From Colius striatus (taxonomy: Eukaryota; Chordata; Aves; Coliiformes; Coliidae): DNA of 64,000 bases. A model generated the notes under the pieces. The model saw only the letters and a program-made list of their open reading frames with translations, had not been told where the DNA came from and did no database searches. Positions 20,758-39,400 of this stretch are shown here, piece after piece. The stretch is from NCBI RefSeq assembly GCF_028858725.1, contig NC_084774.1:8778001-8842000 (forward strand), in the 5' to 3' direction. The first letter of the stretch is position 1. Every line of letters begins with the position of its first letter. The translations under genes and the position numbers were made by a program.

Positions 20758-21779
20758 CCGTGGGGCAGGTCCAGCCCAGCCCCGCAGCCGCCGGCGCCGG
20801 GAGCGAATCCCGGCAGCGCAGCGCATCCTCTCGCCTTGAAGTCGGAGCTATTTTTATCGGAGCTCAAGAGGGATGTTTCCCAGCAACCTGCCTTTCTCCC
20901 CGGCTCCTGCACCAGCTGCCGGACACGGGGCGCCCTGCTCAGCCCTCCCAGCGCTGCTGAGCGCCGTGGGGGACACTGCTCCCTCCGCTGATCCCCAAGG
21001 CTGGTGGCCACTCCTGTTTGGGGTGCCAGGCTCTGCTCCCCGGAAAGCACGCGGGACCCCGCAGGTTTTGCTTGGAGGTGGGTTTTAGCCTACCCAGGTG
21101 CAGAGACCTGGAGCAGGGATTAATCCTGGGAGGGGGATGCTCAGGACCCTGCAGGCACAGGCAGAGGGCAGCCACGGCCCCCCTCGCCGCTGTGTGCTGG
21201 GCTGTGTAGGCACGGAACAAAGCCCAGAAGAACAAACCCATCACGGACACCCTCTGCCAGAGGCTCAGGCATCCCTGGGGCAGGTTTAACCCTCACTGCC
21301 GGGTCTGGCAGTCCCGTGGGAACTCCACACACGGAGGGGAGGAGCATTTCTTACACCAAACCCCAGTATTTCTATGCAAATCCATGAAGTCCATCCCTAA
21401 ACCCCAGCCGCCCGGGTTTAACCAGCGCAGGCAAACAGCTCCCTCCAGGAGCCGAGTCTCTGGGTGAGAACAACGGCATCGCCCCAAAGGCTGGTCCCTG
21501 CCCGAGGAGCAGAAGGAGCAGTGAGCCCACAGCTGAAAGACCCACAGAGAGAGCCCAAGAGCCCGGGATGCAGCTGCCTCCCCACACAGGGTAATTGCAC
21601 CAGAAGGAGATGCACTGCTGAAGCTGGAGCCAACCCCACATGCACAGAGAAGAGCTGTTAATGTCCCTTCCTCGGGGCCGATTGCTTGGGGAAGGAGGTC
21701 AAGTTACTCCTGTCACAAGTTGCCACAAGAGGGTCCTCGCTGGGGGTAATGGGGTCCTCACCCCCCTGGGAAAGGAGCT
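20758..21779. other. Intergenic, nothing recognised
   Basis: GC-rich at first (to about 20,960), then mixed unique sequence. I see no exon, repeat or RNA gene that I can support. Confidence 0.5.
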
Positions 21780-21960
21780 GGGAGTGAGCTTTCTCACCAG
21801 CAACTTCAATTAATATTCATCTGCCGCTTCCTAATGGGAATCTGCCTCTGAGTCACACTGACATTTCCCTGGGACAATGGTAATTAAGCACCTGGGTAAG
21901 AGAAATGTGCACTAATAGAAAAGTTAAGTTTTGTTAACTACATGAGTAGTTCAGAGCTGC
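21780..21960. promoter_or_regulatory. AT-rich block, candidate enhancer between PDYN and STK35
   Basis: A sharply AT-rich patch in GC-rich intergenic DNA. It contains AATTAATATTCAT, TGAGTCA (AP-1-like, in CTGAGTCAC), GGTAATTAAGCA and GTTAACTAC (HNF1-like half). Dense homeobox cores with no repeat similarity suggest a conserved non-coding element, inferred from composition only. Confidence 0.4.
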
Positions 21961-23712
21961 AGGTTGGGTGAGGAGGGGCACGAGCACCCTGCGACAGCAC
22001 GTGGGAGGGAACGGCAGCTCACGTCACCCAGCGCTGCCACTCTGCCCCCACAGCCCCCAGACCTCACAGGGCACCTCGAGGGTGCCCAGTTCCCCATCCT
22101 GGATTGGGATAAATCGTCCCTGTGGGCAGGAGAAGTTCTGCAGCCCACTTGGGCTGTCCCCGAGTAGGGGGGCTGGGAGCATCCCACGGGCAGGCAGCGG
22201 CTCTGCTGCGCTCCCTCCAGCACCTTCAGCTGTATCCTGCTCCCTGGGATGTGGGTTTTGCAGAGAGCTCCGTGGCTCACTCACCCTGCGGCCCCAGCGT
22301 GAGGCCGGGCTGCGGTGGGCAGGGCGAGAGGCGGCCTTTGTGCGGGCAGACGTGGGCCTGGGGCAGCGGGGGCTGCCGGCAGCTGCTGGTGAGGGATGTG
22401 CTGGCTGCGTTTTGTGGGTTCTGTGGGGAGAACGGTGGTGGTGGAACGAGCTCTCCCACGGGAGCTGTGCAGCCTCCAACCACCGCACTGGCAGGGCGTG
22501 GAGGCAGATGCCAGGCAGGGGGCAGGGGGTGCTCACTGCTGCGGGGGATGCGGCAGAACAGCCGTGTGGCACCGGGAGCCCATTCAGCCCCTTCCCATCA
22601 CACCGCAGCGGCTCGAGGTCACTGAGCAGCCCAGGCTGGCACGTGTGCGGGCACACCGTGACCTCCCTGCGTGGGCAGCAGCTACAAGTGGCCACTCGAG
22701 GCTGGTACAAAGAGCAGAGCCCACGTAAACACGGCGAGTGACGCCGCTGCCGCCGAGCCCGCTGCCGGCTCGTGCTGCTGAGTGGCAGCGGGAGCACGGG
22801 GCTGTGCCACGGCCCCCTCAGCCCTCAGCCAGCAGGTGAAGCGGCTGCGTTTACAAACAAACCGAGCCCAAAACACTTGCCGGGCTGCAGGCTGGGCTGT
22901 GCCACTGCCGCGGGTGCCATCACCCAGCCCTGGGTGCCGGTGGCTCTGGCAGTCTCTGTCCCCTCCTGGGGTGGGGACACAGCATGAGGCAGCCTGGGGC
23001 TGCTGGGGGCTGCGTGGTTACAGCAGCACGTGCCTCGGGAGTGAGTCAAAACCCCAGTCATTTTTTGAGCTCCTCTGTAAACTGGCTCTGTGGATGCTCT
23101 GCTTGGCTGTGCCTGCTAACGGCACCCAGGCAGGATGACAAAAGGCTGCCAAAACCCCTGCTGTGGGTTTGTTTGATTGCTCTTTCACCTCCCCCCCCCG
23201 CCATGCCCACCGGGAGTGGGGTGGCAGCGTGCAAAGCCCCAAACCCAAGGGGCTGCCGGCTCCTGGCAGTGCCAGGATGAGACCCCCCGGCACCACGGGG
23301 GCGGACGGATGCTCGTGAAGCCCCCGGCCGCCGGGTGAGAGGCAGTTCGGGAACGGTGTGTGGCACAGACACTGTGTGCGCGGCTGTGTCCATCCCACAC
23401 CACCCGCCCGTAAGAGTGATGTGGCCACGGCAGGTTCCAAACCCCGGGGGACGCCTTCGGGGACACTGCAGCTTCGGGGGCTCCCACTCGGTCCCCGCCG
23501 CCCCCCAGCGTCTCGGCAGCCGTTGTGCCCTGTTTTTGGTGACCGATACGCCTCAGGATCTCAGTGACTTTCCCAATGACCCGGTAGCGAGGTCGGAGCA
23601 TCCTGGGCTGAGAGTGAGTTGACGCCCGGGAGGGGTCCCTGAGTTCGGTGCATCGACCCATCTGCACCGCACGGCTACCGCCGGTGCACTGGGTCCCTGC
23701 ATCCGCCGCATG
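21961..23712. other. Intergenic, nothing recognised
   Basis: This is unique GC-rich sequence between the AT-rich block and the STK35-side minisatellite. Open frames here are short and unsupported. Confidence 0.5.
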
Positions 23713-24233
23713 GCCCCCGGGACATCATCCCGTCCCGGGACACCATTTCCCCCCGGGACACCATCCCCCCCCGGGACACCATCCTCCCCCGGGACACCAT
23801 CCCACCCCGGGACACCATCCCACCCCGGGACACCATCCCCTCCCGGGACATCATCCCCCCCCCGGGACACCATCCCCCCCCCGGGACACCATCCCCCCCC
23901 GGGACACCATCCCCCCCCGGGACACCATCCCCTCCCGGGACACCATCCCCTCCCGGGACACCATCCTCCCCCGGGACACCATCCCCTCCCGGGACATCAT
24001 TCCCCCCTCGGGACACCATCCCCTCCCGGGACATCATTCCCCCCTCGGGACACCATCCCCCCCCGGGACACCATCCTCCCCCGGGACACCATCCCCTCCC
24101 GGGACATCATTCCCCCCTCGGGACACCATCCCCCCCCGGGACACCATCCTCCCCCGGGACACCATCCCCTCCCGGGACATCATCCTCCCCCGGGACACCA
24201 TCCCCCCCCGGGACACCATCCCCTCCCGGGACT
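23713..24233 (+). repeat. C-rich minisatellite, about 18-19-bp unit, about 28 copies, next to the STK35 CpG island
   Basis: The unit is close to CCCGGGACACCATCCCCTC, with ACATCATT variants, a few higher-order blocks, and C-run length changes between copies. It reads open in several frames on both strands simply because it is repetitive (PGHH, RDTIPS or GDGVPG repeats), so those are not genes. It ends only about 60 bp before promoter-like motifs. Confidence 0.95.
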
Positions 24234-24281
24234 CCGAACTGGGCGGGGGGGGGGAGGGGGCGGGGAGTCCCCCCCGCCGTT

Positions 24282-24378
24282 ACATAAGGGGCTACGTCAG
24301 GGCGCGCGGCCTCGCTCTTCTCCCGCCGCCCCTCCCGTTCACACGCCGCAGCCGCAGCCCGGAGCCGCCGCCCCGCAG
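24282..24378 (+). promoter_or_regulatory. Upstream start site and non-coding exon candidate
   Basis: ACATAAGG (24,282-24,289) and a CRE-like TACGTCA (24,293-24,299) are followed about 80 bases later by a strong donor CCGCAG|GTGAGTCC at 24,379. This is consistent with a short untranslated exon of an alternative STK35 transcript or of a plus-strand non-coding RNA. No partner acceptor is certain. Confidence 0.3.
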
Positions 24379-24559
24379 GTGAGTCCCGGCCCCGGCGGGG
24401 ACAGGAGCGCGGAGCCCAAAGCGGACGCACGGCCGCGCCAATGACCGGCCTGTTTACACCGGGCAGACACGTACCACGACGGCGGGAGGGCGGGGGGACC
24501 GACCATCGCTCCGACCCCCCTCCGCGCTGAGAAACCTTGGCGGCTCCGCACCCCAGTGA

Positions 24560-31316
<6,757 letters not shown>

Positions 31317-31511
31317 GCTGAGGGCAGGGCACCGCCGTGCTTTGCAGCTGGGTGAGTGAACCACAGGTTTTGTGTCTTTCTGTCTGCTGTACCAGCCCCA
31401 TAATGTTGCTTTGCAGTGACACAAAGGAGGCTTTTATGTTCCCAGAGCTATTTCTATAGTGACTCATCAGAGCACTGCTGCTGAGCTGCTTCCACTGATT
31501 CCACTGTGAAA

Positions 31512-31517
31512 AATAAA
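31512..31517 (+). terminator. STK35: Proximal poly(A) signal for a short STK35 3' UTR
   Basis: AATAAA 196 bases after the STK35 stop, in GTGAAAAATAAAGCAG. It would be used only if the donor at 31,352 is not spliced. Confidence 0.4.
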
Positions 31518-31539
31518 GCAGAAGTGGGAGATGGAATCA

Positions 31540-34500
31540 GCAGCTGCACGTCCCACTGCTGCCTGAAGGCCCAGCAGAGCTGGAGCCCTGCTCCTCAGAG
31601 GCCCTGGCCACTGCCTGAGACAGGCTGGTGCACAGAGACCCATGAGCACCTTCAGACATCAGCTTTGGGTACATCCATCTCCTTCTGCCTCCTCTGCTGG
31701 CGTGGTGTAACTTCAGTGCTTAGTGCTGAGAGCACCTCTGTGTCTGGCAGTGTCCTTCCCCTCTGAGACTCACACAGGCCTCAGCTGCCCTGCTGAGCAG
31801 GTCTGTCTCAGCACAAGGCTGCTTGCTTTGCTTTCACCTGCAAAGCACGTGTGTCTGTCTCGTGGCTCCGTCTCGTTTCGTTTCCCTGCTGAAGCAGGAC
31901 TTCCCTTCGGGGTGAGCTGCAGTTGCCCACAGCCTGTGGGATGCTTTGCTCTCCAGCAGCTGAGTCTGTGCTGTGTCTGCTCAGGAAGGAAGCTTACAGA
32001 GCTGTTGTGCTTTGAGCAGAGTCCTCTCCCCTTCTACCCGCAGCTTGGGTTCTAAATGATCCCAGTCCTCATGGTCACATGTGGTTGGGAAGGAGCCCCA
32101 GGGATGTGAGGTAGCTGGTGGTGGCAGGAACCAGTAACACTGAAGGACTGGGAGGTGTTGCCTCCATGGCAGAGCTGCCTGTAAACAGGAGCTGTTACTA
32201 GGGCCTCTCTCAGCCAAATGAAACTGAAAGGGACAGATGACCAGGAGTGAGGCTGATGTTTTCCCAGCCTGGCTTCTTTCTCAAGCCCCTGGAGAGCTGC
32301 CTGACCATTGCTGGTCACAGAGGCCTCTGAGGGCCTGCCTGTGTCAGGTGCTGGCATTGCAGCTTCTGCTCCCAGCTCTCACCTCACCCCAAAACCACCC
32401 AGATCTGCTGGAGCAGAGCAGGTATAGGAGAGCAAAGAGGGATGAAATGGCTGCCTGAGGCAGCAAACACCCAGCCTTCATTGAGCCTGACTGGCTGTGG
32501 CTGGCTCTGGGATCAGCCTCCAGCAGCAGGGTGTGTGGGGGGGAAGGTGGGGGCATTTGGGCAGGTTTTGCTAAAAGCAACCCCTCAAACTCTCCTCCCT
32601 GCCCTCCTGTAAAGTGAAGTGCTGCCCATCCCCTCTCCAGCTGTGTGCCCAGGTAAACTTTGTGCTGTTTGCAGAGGGACAGGAGTACAGAAAAGGGGAG
32701 GCCCACGGGGTAGGTCCAGTTCTGTCACTGTTGGTTTTGTCCAAACTGGACCATCCCGTCCCCACCCTTCAGATCTCCAGCACAATGAATTGATGCAGCT
32801 GCCTGGGGCTCCTCACTGGCCCCAGTGCAAGTGTGGGCAGGGGATTGGGGTGGGGGAATCAGCCAAGTATGTGAGTCCTTCAGGTTGGGTGTGAAAGTGT
32901 CCCAGGGCTGAAGTGGGGTGCCCCACCTCGTGCCCCAGGGCCAGGCGTGGGTCTGGCTGCCTGATGGGTTGGGATGAGGGTCAGCCCTGGGCTTGCTGTG
33001 CTGTGCCATCTGTGCTGCCAGGATGCTGCTGAGTTATGCAACCAGCCCTGTGCCCTCAGGGGGAAATTCATCCTGCTCAGATCTGCAGAACAGTACATGC
33101 AGGGATAACAAACACCGAGGGGACAGACCTACCCCGGGGCTGTGTGCTTAAAACCCAGCTGCAAACCCCCCCCTCCTTCCCTCCCTCCCTGGCCAGAGCC
33201 AGCCCTGAGTCTGCAGGGTGGGTGACACAGCTGCAGCAGCCAGGGATGGGTTTATGTAACAGCCTGGCACGTGGATCGTGGCCCCTTGGCCCGGCCTGGA
33301 GCCCAGCACTGCCTTCCCCTGGCCTCTGTGTGGGGCAGCACTATATTGGGTGTGCTTCCCCACTGGCATTGTGCCTTCAGCCCAGCCTGCCTCTGGCTGC
33401 TGTTTGAATGCAAACCTTAAACCTGCTTGAGAAGCTTAGAAGGGGATTTAGAGCAGGACCTGGGCTGTGCTCTCAGGTAACTGAAGTGGACCGAGGAATT
33501 CCAGTAACCTCCTCTAAGTGAGCTGTGGCACTGGCACGTAGCTTAGAGTGTTGCTGGGTCATGCAACCAGTTGTTCTTCCCCAGGACACCTCCAGACCCT
33601 GCTCACCCTCGGTTCATGTCATAACCTGGAAAGCTGTCACCCTCCCTGACCCAGCAGACACACGTTTGCTTGTTCTTTGCTGTGCCACTGACCTCTTCTG
33701 ACTTTTGCTTCGTGTCCCAGCAGCTTTGCCTTTAGTTCTGCTGCAGCTGCTGCACACCCCTGCCAGACTCTGTGCTCTGGTACCCTTCCAGATGGCAAAT
33801 ATCAGTTCTCAGCCAGGAAAGGTGCTTCTGGTTTGGTTTCTCTGGGGTGGAGGTGAGCTCGCTTATCTCCTCCTTCCCCTCACCAGTGCTGCCCTAGCCC
33901 TGGGGCCATAAGGTCCAGCCAAGCTGGGCAGCACTTCCCTGGGCAAAAGGGTCTTATCTTTTGTTATTTCAACACTCTGCTCTTCCCTGCCTTCTGAAGA
34001 GGGAGTTTCTCTAGATAAAGCCTGAGATTGTGTTCCCAGAAGCATGCAAAGAGGACAAAAGCCTTTGTAGTTCATGAGGGAGGGGCTGGGTTGTGCCAGG
34101 TACCTCCTGATGGTCTCTTGATTGCCCTGTGATAGCCCAGCACTGTGACTGCACCCACCCTGATGAGTGTTGCCTTGTACACACATACAGAGCAGGAGGA
34201 AGGACTTGGGAGATGGAGGCTGTGTCCCCAAGCAGGGGAAGATGATGGCATGGACATGGGAAGGTTCTGGGTCATCCCTCTGCTGCACTGAGGCCCCACT
34301 GCCAGCTCCTGCCTCTGCTGTGACCCAGTGTCATCCTGCTTAGCACTGCATGGGCTGCTGCTTCACATCCTGCTGATGCTGAATGAGCATTGGAGCTGAT
34401 TAAAACTATAAGTGGCAGCAGTGGAGAGATTAAAAGCTCTTGAACAAGGAGCCGTGCGTCAGTGGAGTGAGCTCTCCTGCCTCAGAGCTGTGAGCTCAGG

Positions 34501-36472
34501 GCTGCAAATGCCTTCCCCCAAAATGCTCCTACTCCAGGGAAGCAGGAGCAGGAGTGCTGCCCTGCTTCCAAAAGAAGCTGCACTGCAGAGGGGTGTTCCA
34601 GAGAGTTCCTTGTATGGCTGCCCTGACCACTGCCCATCTGTCTGCCTTCCCTCAAAGGCTTTTTCCTGCCTGCAGCCTGCACAGGCAGCTCCTGGCTACT
34701 CTCTCCTGCAGAGCAGTGTGCCCATGGCCCTGCCTTCTGCTCCCAGCCACAGGGCCAGCCCCTGCCTTTACAAATATGTTCCTTGGGCATGGGTTTCTTT
34801 AATGAGGTTTCCTGGGGCTGAGGGATTGCAGCCATTTGCTGGGCAGTGGCAGCTTTTCTTCAGCAGCTCTTTCCGCTGCTCTGTCACTCGGTGTCTCTGC
34901 AGAACCCCTTACTCATGCCTGGGGGGAGAGGTCTTTCCCCTGCTGAAGGGGGGAGCTGAACCCACCACCAGCCCCCTCCATCTCTTGTTCCATGTACCTG
35001 AGCTCAAGTTTGGGGAATAAGTAAACTGCTGTTAGCTCCTGGGAAATGCCCATCCTTGCCTGGCACAAGGGGTGAGAAGCAGGGACTCCCCTCCTGAGCT
35101 GGAGGTTGGCACATGGTTCAGTGACTTCCAGCTGCAAGAAGCCCTTGAGGTACCAATGGGCAGAAGTTGCCAGCAGCAGGGAGACCCCCAGGTCCCTCTC
35201 CTTGAACCATCACTGCCACTTCCCAACCTCAGCTCTGCTGGTCCCTGCTCCAAAGGCTGTGACATCCTCAGTGATGTATCTCCCATCCATCACATGTGCT
35301 GCTGCTCTTCTGGGTCCAGCCCTGCTGCTGGATGGATGCCCACAGGGAATTTGCTGGCTTGCAAAGCAGCTGGGTGGAAAGTGCTGGTGGCTGCTGTGTG
35401 GAGTTGTGTGTTTCTGCAGCTCAGAGGCCAGGAGGGTGCAGTGCCAGGGAGGAATCAGTGCAGCACCCTGCTGCTGCAGGGGCCATGTGGGATGCTGTGT
35501 ACAAGGGCTTTGGCCAGAGCAGGGGCTGGTGCAGCAAAAGATGTGCTTGTTCTTCACTAAAGTCCCTGGCACTGAGCACCCCTGAGGGCTGTTGCAGGGC
35601 TGTGCTGCAGAACCACCCTGCTCTGCTTTCAGTTGCACCAGAGTGGATTTTAACCCCCTTTTGCAGAGCCCCCTGAGAAGCCTGAGCTGCTTCTGACAGC
35701 CAGAGCAAGCAGAGCAGGGAGCCCCTGTGTCACAGCCTGTTCCACCTTCCCTGGCAGAGGACTGGGAGCCAGTGCTCAGTGTTTCAGGTGGAGCCTTGAG
35801 GCCCAGTGCTGTGGTGACTCTGGTCCTCGTTGCAGCCGGGCTGTCGCCCCAGGGACCCCAGGGCAGGGCTGTGTTGGGACACAGGGTGAGACTCAGTCCT
35901 CAGCTCCATAACAAACTCCCGCTTTCAGCTGGGATAGACTTCATTTTCTGCCCAGTAGCTGCTCCAGGGCTGTGTTTTGGGTTTATGCTGAGGAGGCTGT
36001 TGATAACAGGGGTGTTTTGTGACTGTTTCTGCTGCTCACCCCGTCCTGTCAGGGGTGTGGGGAGGGACAGGAGGAGTGGCTCTGGGGGGGTGCATTGCCT
36101 TCTCAGCTTGAACCATGACACAATCCCATCTTGGCCTAACTGTGACCAGTGGAAGGCTGTGGGAGGGGGAGCTCTCTCTGCAGGGGTGTCCCCTCCAGCA
36201 CCACTCAGGTCACCATCCTGCTCCTGCCTGGTGCTGTTCTCTCATTGAGGCCATGTAGGTGTGTGCTCCCAGAGCCTCAAATGCTGCTTTAATTAAGGCT
36301 TGGAAAGGAAAGGAGAGATGCAGTGAGCATCAGCTGATCCTGCCTGCTCTGCCTGCCTGCAGCCTGGGTCTGGTGGCAGCAGGAGGGCTGGGCAGGACCT
36401 TGTCACAGCTTAGTAACTGGGACAGAACTGCTGACTGTACCTGACTTCTCCTTCTCCTTGTTTCTCTTGCAG
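31540..36472 (+). other. STK35: Probable STK35 3' UTR intron
   Basis: Unique sequence without coding signal, bounded by a strong donor at 31,352 and a strong acceptor at 36,472 (TTCTCCTTGTTTCTCTTGCAG). It holds a worn ERVL-type LTR piece at about 35,925-36,060. Confidence 0.4.
35925..36060 (+). mobile_element. ERVL-type avian LTR 5' fragment (old)
   Basis: Resembles the first part of the bird ERVL LTR consensus: a 'gggatagac' start, 'cccagtagctg', 'gctgtgttttgg', 'ctgttgataacagg', then 'gtgttttgtgactgttt'. It is short and diverged, with no internal part next to it. It represents the opposite end of the LTR from the copy at 8,285. Family assignment is from memory. Confidence 0.5.
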
Positions 36473-39400
36473 GTTTATCTAGCAGGGACCCATAATCTCC
36501 ATGATACATGTGCAAGGAGGGATGTCAAAGATAAGGGAAGATGATGATACTGAAGATCCCTGGTCTGCAGGATCTCTGGCAATGTGAAATCTCTGAGTGT
36601 TGCTTTGTTTTGTTGGGGAGAGATGTTCTGGGGTGTGGGGAAGGGGGCTCTAGGGGCCTGTGGAAGAGCATGAGTTGGCAGCTGTTGTGCTCACAAGACA
36701 GTAAGCTCCAGAGAGCTGAGGTGCCCCTGCCCAGCCCTGTCCCCAGCTCCTGTGCTGCCATTGACTCAGTAGGTGTTTCTAGAAAAGATCTGGTTCCAGC
36801 CAGATGTTCTGCCAGGCACCAGCTCTTGAGTCTGGCTGGGCACAACTTTGGGTATAAAGCTGTTGCTTTTGCTTAGGAGAGATGGGAGCAAAGTGGTGGC
36901 TTGGTCTGCACTGGGGGTGTGATGCTTTAGAAGGAGAGAGGCTTGGCCTCTGCATTGCAAGCAGCTAAATAATGCCATAGCCAGGCAGCTCAGAGTAGGT
37001 GGATGCTGCCCAGGCTCTGGGCAGTTTACATGAGGATGAGTAGTATTAAAGGAGCTGGAAGGCAGGTCTGCTGCTGCCTTGGGCAGATGAGTGTTCTCCC
37101 TGAGCTGGGCTCCACTGGTGATGTTTGTTGTGGTCTTTGTGTACAGAGGCTGTTGGGGGTTTCATCTTCAGGTGAGCATGGGCTGCCTACAAAGACACAG
37201 AAGCATCCAGTGCTCAGGACTGCCAGTTGTTGGGAACAGTACCTGGGAGAGGGGGAGGTTTGGCCCAAATGGCTCGTGGGCTGGATTCCAGGCTCCCACT
37301 AAAGACTCCTCCCTGCTAGATCACTATCCCTAGGAAGCAAAAGGCAATGCTGCTCGTTAGGTTTGCTTACAGCTCAGGTAAGGAGATTGGAGCCTCAGGC
37401 TGAGCAGTTAATACTCTGTTTCCTTACCTATATTTAGAGCAACACTAATATTCTGGGGCTGACCCTGTGTTGATGGTCTTGGCTCACTGTAAATGCAAAG
37501 TAAAGCACTGCTCACCTCACCTCACCCTGCAGGTCCTGAAGCCTTTCCTGCCAGGCTCAATGGCTCTGCAGTGCTGTGGGGAGGGGGCTGCCAGGGCCAG
37601 GGGCAGCACAGGCTCCCTCCCACCCCCTGCTCTCCCTGCTCTGGGCTCTGCTCCTCTCCTGTGTGCAGGCTGCAGCTTCCCTGTGTCATCACTGGTGGGT
37701 TTCTGAAGTGGCAGCACCTCCCTGGATCTGCTTGGTGTGCTGTGCTGACCTCCCAGGAGGGAGTGGAAGTGCAGGGAGTTCAGGTGGGCTGAAGCAGAGC
37801 TAAAGCAGGGAAAGCAGGGAGAGGTTCCTTCTTTTCCTCCTCCATCAGTTCCAGGACTCAGAGCTGAGGCTGTGACTGCAGGGAGGCCGTGTCCCACTTA
37901 GGAGAACAATGCCAGGAGGCTCCAGAGCGTCTGTCTGTGACTTGTGAAGGTTCAGAGAGCACAAATGCAGTGCCAAGCCCCTGTTCCCATGCTGTTTGTT
38001 CTGAGGGATGCTTGTGTGGGCTGTGGGCAGCCACAGCCAGGCCATGGCTGCCCAGCCTCCTTCCAGGCTGCTTGCTGGGGCCTGGGCTTGGCTGCAGAGC
38101 TCTCAGGGGCCTGCAGAGCACGTTGGCTGCTCCCCTGGCCCTGCAGGTCCTGCAGTGGCTGTGCCCAGGAGCTGCAGGTGGGTTTCTCCCTCAGCTCCTG
38201 AGGGCTGCAGTGAGCTGAGAGCTGAACTCTCTGGTTCACAAGTCCAGTGTTCACTGGACCAGCCTCCCTCCACCTGACAGAGCCTTTTGCTCCTGAGTTA
38301 CAACTGTCAGAGCCTGGCTGTGGCGTGAAGGGTGCAGTCAGGGGGCTTTACCCTCCCAGCCCTGCTCACCAGGCCTTCCCTGATGGAAGGGCTCCTCACC
38401 CAGTGGTACATCCCAGTTGAAGGGAACTTCCTAGCAGGGGATTTCCACGTGTGGAAACCAAGCCTGAGAGGCAGGGTGTGCAGGTGGAAGGTGAGTGAGC
38501 TGCGCCCTGGGACTGCTGCTCCTCTCTGGGGCAGGAGCGAGCCTGGCAGGCAGTGGCCAGGCAAGCCCTGGGGGAATCAGCCCTCTCTGTCCACCACTCT
38601 TCCAGGCCATCCTCAAACCACACACATCCACCTCAGCTTTTGCACTGCAGGTGTGTTTTTCAAGCAGGTTGTTGTTAGTGAGCTAGACCGTAGTGCCTTA
38701 CGTAGGGTTTAGCCAGTGCCGAGCCCAGGGGCTGGGAGCCTGTGGCCAACGTGGGTGTTTCCCTGGTTACTTTGTCTTTCCAAGAGCATTTCTCCCTGAT
38801 GATTTTGCTGCTGTTTGTGCTGGACTCCCCAGACTATACAGGAACCTGCCTCATGTTTACAGCTCACACTAGCTCTTCTCCCAGTTACTTTGACCCAGAC
38901 CAGCGCTCCCTCTAGAACAAAGTGGGAACAGCTCAAACCTCCAAGTGCTGTGGGATGGAGGATGTTCAGGCTTCTCTCCCTGGGTTGGGTTTATCCTGCC
39001 CAGCTGCTGCTTCTCCCTCCCCTGTAGATGCTTTTGGCATTAGGATGCACTGCTGGGAAAGCTCAAGCTTAAGAAAGCAGCAGCAAAGCTGCAGCCTGGT
39101 GCCCAGCCCAGGGTCAGGCTGTCTGGCCTCAATGATGCTGAGCATCCCAGTTTGGGGGTGCTGGGCAGTGGCAGGGGAGCTGAGCACCCTCTCACAAAGC
39201 CCTGCCAGTGCCTGTGCTGGGGGAGTGATTGTATGAAACTGTTTACTTCTGACAATGCTGTTTACAAGAGGGATGTGGGGTGGGGGTGGGGGGACAAGCC
39301 AAGCCTCAGGAGGATTGGGAAACGTGGTATCTGCACCAGCCTGCAGCAAGGCACTGGTGGGGATTTCCTGACCAGCTGTGGGCCATGGGGAGGAGAGCAG

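Noticed and set aside
20517-24233. Arrays of short repeats that might suggest CRISPR
   Set aside because: The repeats are head-to-tail without unique spacers, and the genome is a vertebrate. They are minisatellites.
23648-24444. Long open frames of 175-244 codons on both strands (PGHH, RDTIPS, GDGVPG repeats)
   Set aside because: They are the minisatellite read in several frames. The unit keeps frames open by chance, and there is no start context, domain or splice support.
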